Source of the DNA: Verrucomicrobiota bacterium JB024
GTDB lineage: Bacteria; Verrucomicrobiota; Verrucomicrobiia; Opitutales; Cerasicoccaceae
Assembly (NCBI GenBank): GCA_030673825.1
Contig: JAUTCS010000118.1
Coordinates: 1-64,000 of the forward strand
Direction: 5' to 3'
DNA length: 64,000 nt
Positions 59,402 through 64,000 of the stretch are shown piece after piece. The position numbers and the translations under genes are program-made. How positions within the stretch are numbered: the stretch's first letter is position 1; each line of letters begins with the position of its first letter. The notes beneath the pieces were generated by a model. It saw only the letters and a program-made list of their open reading frames with translations. It had not been told where the DNA came from and did no database searches.

Positions 59402-59845
59402 CTACCCCCCGATCTGCGCCAGGACGTGGCGGACATGCTCGCTGTAGTATTGCTCGTCACGGTCGAGCGCCTCGATCGCATGCTGAAACTCTTCCAATCC
59501 CTCGCCCTTTTCGATAAAACCGTCCACCTGGCCGTCGCGGGCCACTCGAACGTTCTCCGGCGTAGCCGCTCCGGTGAAAAGAATCACCTTCGAGGCCGGC
59601 AGCTCGCGCTTGATCAGGTAGAGCGCCTCCAATCCAGAGATGGCGGGCACGCGGATGTCCGCCATGATCAGATCCGGCTTTTTCTCAATAATCTCGCGCA
59701 TCGCCTCGGCCCCGTCACCGCAACCGCCAACGATTTCAATTTGCGTAAAGGAGGAGATATACGTTTGTACCAACTCCCGCAGCAAGGGCTCGTCTTCAAT
59801 GATGTAAGCCGTTTTCACCTCAATAGATAGAGCCTGAAAGTGCAT
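59402..59845 (-). CDS. Single-domain response regulator
   Basis: A 147-residue CheY-like receiver. The acidic cluster is 'YIIEDEPLLRELV', the phospho-acceptor Asp is in 'DLIMADIRVPAISG', the Thr is in 'VILFTGAA' and the Lys is in 'GFIEKGEG'. About 25 residues follow the fold and there is no output domain. It may act in a phosphorelay or by protein contact. No histidine kinase is adjacent. A GTG at 59818 ('VKTAYIIEDEP') would give the more usual short N-terminus and may be the true start. Confidence 0.88.
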   Translation of the reverse strand: MHFQALSIEVKTAYIIEDEPLLRELVQTYISSFTQIEIVGGCGDGAEAMREIIEKKPDLIMADIRVPAISGLEALYLIKRELPASKVILFTGAATPENVRVARDGQVDGFIEKGEGLEEFQHAIEALDRDEQYYSEHVRHVLAQIGG

Positions 59846-60093
59846 GCAAATACAGTCAATCCGCAATGTTCAGTTTTAAGCACGGTTTATACCCCATACA
59901 TTTATCTACATAATATTACCGATTCGCATTTAGAACCAACTGGAGATTGCTTTTTGCCTCAATAAGCCGCCCCAATCGCCGTCCACCTTAAGCCTTCACC
60001 CCCGGCAATATCCCTAAGCATACCCCAAGAAAAGCACTTAGAATATTTCGGGATATTTATCTGACAGACAAGGGCCACCGCGCTCTCACGCAC

Positions 60094-60169
60094 TGGCAGG
60101 GGCAGAGGGACTCGAACCCCCGACCAATGGTTTAGAAAACCACTGCTCTATCCGCTGAGCTATGCCCCC
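60094..60169 (-). tRNA. tRNA-Arg (anticodon TCT)
   Basis: A 76-base cloverleaf with encoded CCA. The acceptor stem pairs GGGGGCA with TGCCCCT (one G-T pair); the D stem is GCTC/GAGC; the anticodon arm is GTGGT-TTTCTAA-ACCAT, reading TCT; the T arm is GGGGG-TTCGAGT-CCCTC. It would decode AGA codons, which are rare in the surrounding GC-rich genes. An integrase gene starts 92 bp beyond its 5' end. Confidence 0.95.
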
Positions 60170-60260
60170 AAATTTTTAATAAACAAATACTTATGCAAAT
60201 ATTTCAAGGGCGACTCTTCGCACTTGTCACCCATTTGTGTAACCAGATAGACTTTCACCC

Positions 60261-61334
60261 ATGAGCAACCCCAAGAAAGCCAGGCAACCGGGCTTCCTGA
60301 AAGTGGGAGAGTGTCTATATCGCCATGAAACATCGGGCACTTACTATGCGCTGGTGAAGTCCAACGGCAAGCAAATCCGCCGCTCCCTCAAGACTCAGGA
60401 TTTACCCCTCGCCAAACGGCGCCTGCGCGAGTTTCGGGAAAAAATCGGACGCCTCGACCTCACCGACGGGAAGTCGAAGCTCCTCTTCCCCGAGCTGGCC
60501 GAAAAATGGCGTGCCACCCTCGCCCCGCACCTCAAGCCCAGTTCCACCCTTCGGCGCGATTCCAGCATCATACAGCTAAACCGTTTCTTCGGTCAGCAGC
60601 TCGCCCGCACCGTCACCCGCACCCTTTGCGAAGACTGGGCGCAGACACGCTCCCCGCAGATCGCCGCCTCCACCTTTAACAACGAACGCGACACCCTGAT
60701 CGCCATTTTCGAGTATGCCCGCCGTGAAGGCATCGTCTTGGACAATCCCGCCGAAGTCCTCCCCCGCCGCAAGCAGCCCAAGCCCGCCATCCTCATCCCC
60801 ACCCGCGAGCAATACGAGGGCCTATTGAAAACCATGCGCGGTATGGACATCCGCTACTGGGCAGCCGCCGATCTGGTCGAGCTACTCGCCACCTCCGGCA
60901 TGCGCAAAGGCGAAGCCAACGCCCTACACTGGGAAGACATCGACTGGAACCGGGGAGCCTTTACCGTGACTGGTGGCGAAGGCGGCACCAAGAACCACGA
61001 AGCCCGCATCGTCCCGCTTTTCCCCGCACTGGAAGCCTTCCTCCGTCGCAGGCTGGCCGAATACGGCGACACCCTACCCGCCCCCGAGTCTGTCATTGTC
61101 CCGGTCAAAGACGCGAAAAAAGCCCTCGAAACCGTCTGCCAGCACAACGGCTACCCGCACTTTACCCACCATTGCCTGCGACACTTCTTCGTCAGCAACG
61201 CCATTGAGAAGAATGTGGACTTCAAAACCATCGCCGCCTGGGTCGGCCACAAAGACGGCGGCGTCCTCGTCGCCAAAACCTACGGCCACCTCCGCGACAC
61301 TCATTCTTTTGAAATGGCCAAGCGGATGGCATGA
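60261..61334 (+). CDS. Tyrosine-type site-specific recombinase/integrase
   Basis: A 357-residue phage-type integrase. The N-terminal part (about residues 75-165) is a core-binding SAM-like domain; the catalytic part shows Arg in 'LLATSGMRKGEANALHW', His-x2-Arg in 'THHCLRHFFVSNAI', His in 'WVGHKDGG' and the nucleophile Tyr in 'AKTYGHLRDTH'. All catalytic residues seem present, so it may be active. It lies next to tRNA-Arg and before an AT-richer operon, as expected for an integrated element, although it is on the 5' side of the tRNA. Confidence 0.92.
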   Translation: MSNPKKARQPGFLKVGECLYRHETSGTYYALVKSNGKQIRRSLKTQDLPLAKRRLREFREKIGRLDLTDGKSKLLFPELAEKWRATLAPHLKPSSTLRRDSSIIQLNRFFGQQLARTVTRTLCEDWAQTRSPQIAASTFNNERDTLIAIFEYARREGIVLDNPAEVLPRRKQPKPAILIPTREQYEGLLKTMRGMDIRYWAAADLVELLATSGMRKGEANALHWEDIDWNRGAFTVTGGEGGTKNHEARIVPLFPALEAFLRRRLAEYGDTLPAPESVIVPVKDAKKALETVCQHNGYPHFTHHCLRHFFVSNAIEKNVDFKTIAAWVGHKDGGVLVAKTYGHLRDTHSFEMAKRMA

Positions 61335-61447
61335 TCTCAAACGAATAGGCCCCCTCAACCATGGACCCCGGCGTCATCCGGGCCCCATCTACGCTCAACC
61401 ATCCCAAGCACCCATAGAGTCCAAGGCTAGGTCGTGAGCATAGAAAG

Positions 61448-62203
61448 TTAGCCCTTTGATTTTCGTAAAAACACTATTCCGACAAGCACAATTATTAACG
61501 CGCCCAATGCCCATATCCACCAATTGGTACTTATCGACTCTTCAATAATTTGCTCTGCATGTACAGGCGGTTTAGGCGCTGCACTCTCTACATCTCCTTG
61601 CTCTCTCTCTGTCGGAGCTTTTTCACCAGCTTGGGCTGTTTGCAGTTCCACCGATTCGACTCCATCTCCTTGTGTACCATGAGCGCGTAGATAATTTTCA
61701 AAGAACTTCGCCCTGGAAGGATTATCGGAGAACAAAAGTCTGGCCTTACCCGCCAGATTGAGCAATCCCGCAGAAGGATTGCTAGTTGTCCACATGTCAC
61801 GGTGCTTTTCGTCAGCTGGAAACAATGCCCATGTAAACTGTTGCTCGCTAATATGGTTAGAATCTCGATTGTCTATGCACTCAGTTATCAGCGAGATATA
61901 CTCCTTTGGCTCCAAAACCTGAGCTGCGGCAAAGAATATTGCTTTCTTCGTATCACTGCTTGCGATGTAATCAACCTCGGAGGCTAGCAATTTCCAATGT
62001 GCCTTGATCACTTGCTGGGCTTGCTGAAATGATGCATAGTCATTTAGGCCCTGTCGCATTTCAACAACGGCAACCGGATCGCGATATTTTTCCGGTATGG
62101 ACGCTTCTGTTGACTCAATATATGAGCGCAAAGCATCAACGTTAACGTCAACTGCCCCAAATGTAGAGCTAATCCCAAAGAATAAAAGAATAAGTATTTT
62201 CAT
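61448..62203 (-). CDS. Exported, membrane-anchored protein; candidate immunity protein
   Basis: A 251-residue protein with a signal peptide ('ILILLFFGISSTFGA', ending near residue 17), a helical periplasmic body of about 170 residues, an acidic/Pro-rich linker, and a C-terminal helix ('WWIWALGALIIVLVGIVFL') followed by basic residues. No family was recognised. Its ATG overlaps the stop of the upstream large protein gene by 4 bp. Because that protein ends in an amidase-like domain that would act on cell wall, an exported neighbour of this kind fits an immunity protein. Its base composition is more AT-rich than the genes left of 60 kb. Confidence 0.65.
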   Translation of the reverse strand: MKILILLFFGISSTFGAVDVNVDALRSYIESTEASIPEKYRDPVAVVEMRQGLNDYASFQQAQQVIKAHWKLLASEVDYIASSDTKKAIFFAAAQVLEPKEYISLITECIDNRDSNHISEQQFTWALFPADEKHRDMWTTSNPSAGLLNLAGKARLLFSDNPSRAKFFENYLRAHGTQGDGVESVELQTAQAGEKAPTEREQGDVESAAPKPPVHAEQIIEESISTNWWIWALGALIIVLVGIVFLRKSKG

Positions 62204-64000
62204 GGCTCGAATGCTCTTAGTCGTGATGTTCCGTCTCCAAATCTTGAATATTTTTTATTAACAGTTCCAGACACACCAGAACCAATCCCATCTCCGTCAT
62301 AGTCCGTAATGGCGGCGTGCCCAGCATCCCCTGGGTTGGGATGTGCGATTATCCAACCGGGCTGAAGGAAGGTTGCTGTTGATAATAGAGGCCAGCACTC
62401 AATGTATGTCGAGTCTTCAGAAGATTCGCCTGTGTCCTCAATTCCGGCCCATTCATTCGCTAGCGGGGGATACTCATTAAGGAAACCATTGATGGCGGGC
62501 ACACTTGCCCCAGCTTCGACGGCTCGGTGCGCAACAAAAATATTACATCGAATAACGGAATTACCAGATGCAGGATATTCAGGAAAGCCATATTGCTCAG
62601 GAACGATATTGTATCCCGCGTATACTTCGCTTCCGTAAAAGTTTTGGGCCCTCTTGCATATCTCCATCTGGATTGTTTTATCGCAAATCCCAATTGAATC
62701 GGGATCGCCTTTTTTTCCAAACCCATAAGCAAACCCATCAATCACTTCGTCTTCCAATCTTTCATAATCGACAATGACGTCAGTACCTATAACTGCCCTG
62801 ATCTGGTAAATCGCAGGGATAGCAAATGCATGCGAAAAACTCAATCCCGTAGCTCCTTCACCAATATCATGCCAGTCCGTATAACTGTCATCGTTTCTTC
62901 TCGCGCGATACTGCCATTTAATAAATCCATCCGCAGTGTCCACTACATCAAAAAACTGAGGCGCCAATGCTACATCAAGCATCTCCCCCTTCAATGCGAG
63001 ACCGCCATTTTCTCGTATTGAAGCACCATTTCGACGGACTTCAATTTGAGCAGGCAACAGCAGCACGATGCGCTCTTGCCCTGTCGTAGCGTTGGTCGAA
63101 GTGGCGGCGATCATACCATGAGAGTTCATTTTGATAATGCGTAAACCACCAATAGACTCATCACCAACGAGATCCTCAAGCCGATAGGGACCGTCAAAAG
63201 AATCTAAATAGCTTCCCGGATTATTGGGATCGGCAGTACGCATCCAGATGGCCTGCTCCATTCCAGCCAAATATCCCCAGATTATCCAATCTCCAGACTC
63301 CGATGAAGAAACATAGCGAAGAGAATATGCACTGGGGATGGTAATCGCGTTCTCGGAATCTCCATCTTTATACAAAACGCTTCCAGACAATACCGCGTTT
63401 TGATTGTTAACCGCTGCAATAGCTGAAGGGAAATCACCCTTCATGTAAATATGGTTTCCATCAGGACTCACTGCCTCGAAATGAGGCATGTCTGAGCTAT
63501 AGTAACTGTTATACGAATCACTATAATAGACAGTCTGAACTCCACTAGCATTCAATATTCTGAGAACTCCGTAGTACCCTGGATCATAAAACGCAGTTGT
63601 ATAAACGTTACCAGCTTCATCGTTAAAAGCATTACCAATGACATAAGCAGAGTCTCTATCTGCGGTCCATTGGTCCGGATAGTAATCGACACTCCAGGAT
63701 GTTCCGTCAAAGGCTGATATTTTTTGGCAATAATGAAAGTTATAGGTTTTTACATAGGGAAATTCTTCCCAAACTGGATCTAGCGTATTTGTGAGAATCA
63801 TTCCATTAACATCTAGCCCAACAACTTTCGGGGGATATCCAATAGTACGCGCGGTGCTATCCGTAAAGTACCCTAATTCCATGATTCGTCCATAAGTCGT
63901 ATATTCCACAATTCTTCCATATACAATGCCACCGGGAAAATCCACATCTGAAACATTTCCCCAATTCCATAGCTTAAGCGGAATATCCTGCGGATATACA
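62200..64000 (-). CDS. Large protein with C-terminal CHAP/NlpC-P60-like amidase domain (5' part outside window)
   Basis: The frame is open to the right edge, so at least 600 residues are encoded. The first 350 visible residues are rich in Tyr, Ser and Gly with repeated beta patterns, like a propeller or RHS-type exported region. The last 150 contain 'NSVIRCNIFVAHRAVEAGASVP' (Cys codon at 62545) and 'PGDAGHAAITDYDGDG' (His codon at 62317), the order and spacing of Cys/His peptidoglycan amidases found at the ends of bacterial toxins. A cell-wall target is inferred. The downstream overlapping gene may encode its immunity protein. AT-richer than the core genes. Confidence 0.7.
   Translation of the reverse strand, partial: VYPQDIPLKLWNWGNVSDVDFPGGIVYGRIVEYTTYGRIMELGYFTDSTARTIGYPPKVVGLDVNGMILTNTLDPVWEEFPYVKTYNFHYCQKISAFDGTSWSVDYYPDQWTADRDSAYVIGNAFNDEAGNVYTTAFYDPGYYGVLRILNASGVQTVYYSDSYNSYYSSDMPHFEAVSPDGNHIYMKGDFPSAIAAVNNQNAVLSGSVLYKDGDSENAITIPSAYSLRYVSSSESGDWIIWGYLAGMEQAIWMRTADPNNPGSYLDSFDGPYRLEDLVGDESIGGLRIIKMNSHGMIAATSTNATTGQERIVLLLPAQIEVRRNGASIRENGGLALKGEMLDVALAPQFFDVVDTADGFIKWQYRARRNDDSYTDWHDIGEGATGLSFSHAFAIPAIYQIRAVIGTDVIVDYERLEDEVIDGFAYGFGKKGDPDSIGICDKTIQMEICKRAQNFYGSEVYAGYNIVPEQYGFPEYPASGNSVIRCNIFVAHRAVEAGASVPAINGFLNEYPPLANEWAGIEDTGESSEDSTYIECWPLLSTATFLQPGWIIAHPNPGDAGHAAITDYDGDGIGSGVSGTVNKKYSRFGDGTSRLRAFEP

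Noticed and set aside
60094-60260. Direct repeat of the tRNA 3' end as an attachment site
   Set aside because: I searched to the right by eye and found no second copy within the window; the element's far end may lie outside.

Overview
The window looks like chromosomal DNA from a GC-rich, Gram-negative member of the Verrucomicrobiota, most likely the Opitutae/Puniceicoccales side. This is an inference from several traits: many prepilin-type pseudopilins, three proteins with PEP-CTERM-like sorting tails, a 1100-residue PilX/Verru_Chthon-cassette-like protein, an LL-diaminopimelate aminotransferase, and intergenic DNA crowded with short structured repeats. No rRNA, CRISPR array or complete insertion sequence is visible. 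One tRNA gene (Arg, TCT) is present.

Left part (1 to about 31.5 kb) is an accessory carbohydrate region with somewhat lower GC. It opens with the tail of a pseudopilin gene. Next come a Gfo/Idh/MocA oxidoreductase, a LacI-type regulator and a TIM-barrel sugar isomerase. An IclR regulator then sits divergent from a five-gene catabolic run: DapA-type aldolase, epimerase-like protein, CoA-acylating semialdehyde dehydrogenase, iron alcohol dehydrogenase and MBL hydrolase. Further right are a secreted heparinase/alginate-lyase-type enzyme, a sodium:solute symporter and a PEP-CTERM protein. A minus-strand operon follows (D-lyxose isomerase, sialidase-fold protein, pseudopilin, MFS transporter) with a divergent GntR/FCD regulator. 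The region ends with a second PEP-CTERM-like protein, a GH39-like hydrolase, the PilX-like giant and a small secreted protein. Three pseudopilin-like genes lie beside the three polysaccharide-active genes.

Middle part (32 to 59 kb) is core metabolism and housekeeping: nadB, panC, dapL, hisF, sufS with a sufU-like gene, a Ste24-type protease, xseB-dxs, rpmB, gluconokinase, an acetyl-xylan-esterase-type hydrolase, a SpoIIE-type phosphatase with an RsbW-type kinase, and an adenylyl-cyclase-type protein. One pair combines a thioester-domain surface protein with an HpsJ-like membrane protein. The gaps between these genes hold several repeat families. The most striking is a seven-hairpin element of about 290-310 bp in three copies, whose stems differ between copies but stay paired. 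A REP-like palindrome of a second family has entered hisF in frame.

Right end (60 to 64 kb): a tRNA-Arg gene, a tyrosine recombinase, then an AT-richer two-gene operon. Its first gene, cut by the window edge, encodes a large protein with a C-terminal Cys/His amidase-like domain. Its second gene overlaps the first by 4 bp and encodes an exported, membrane-anchored protein. I read this as a candidate cell-wall-targeting toxin with its immunity protein on an acquired segment.
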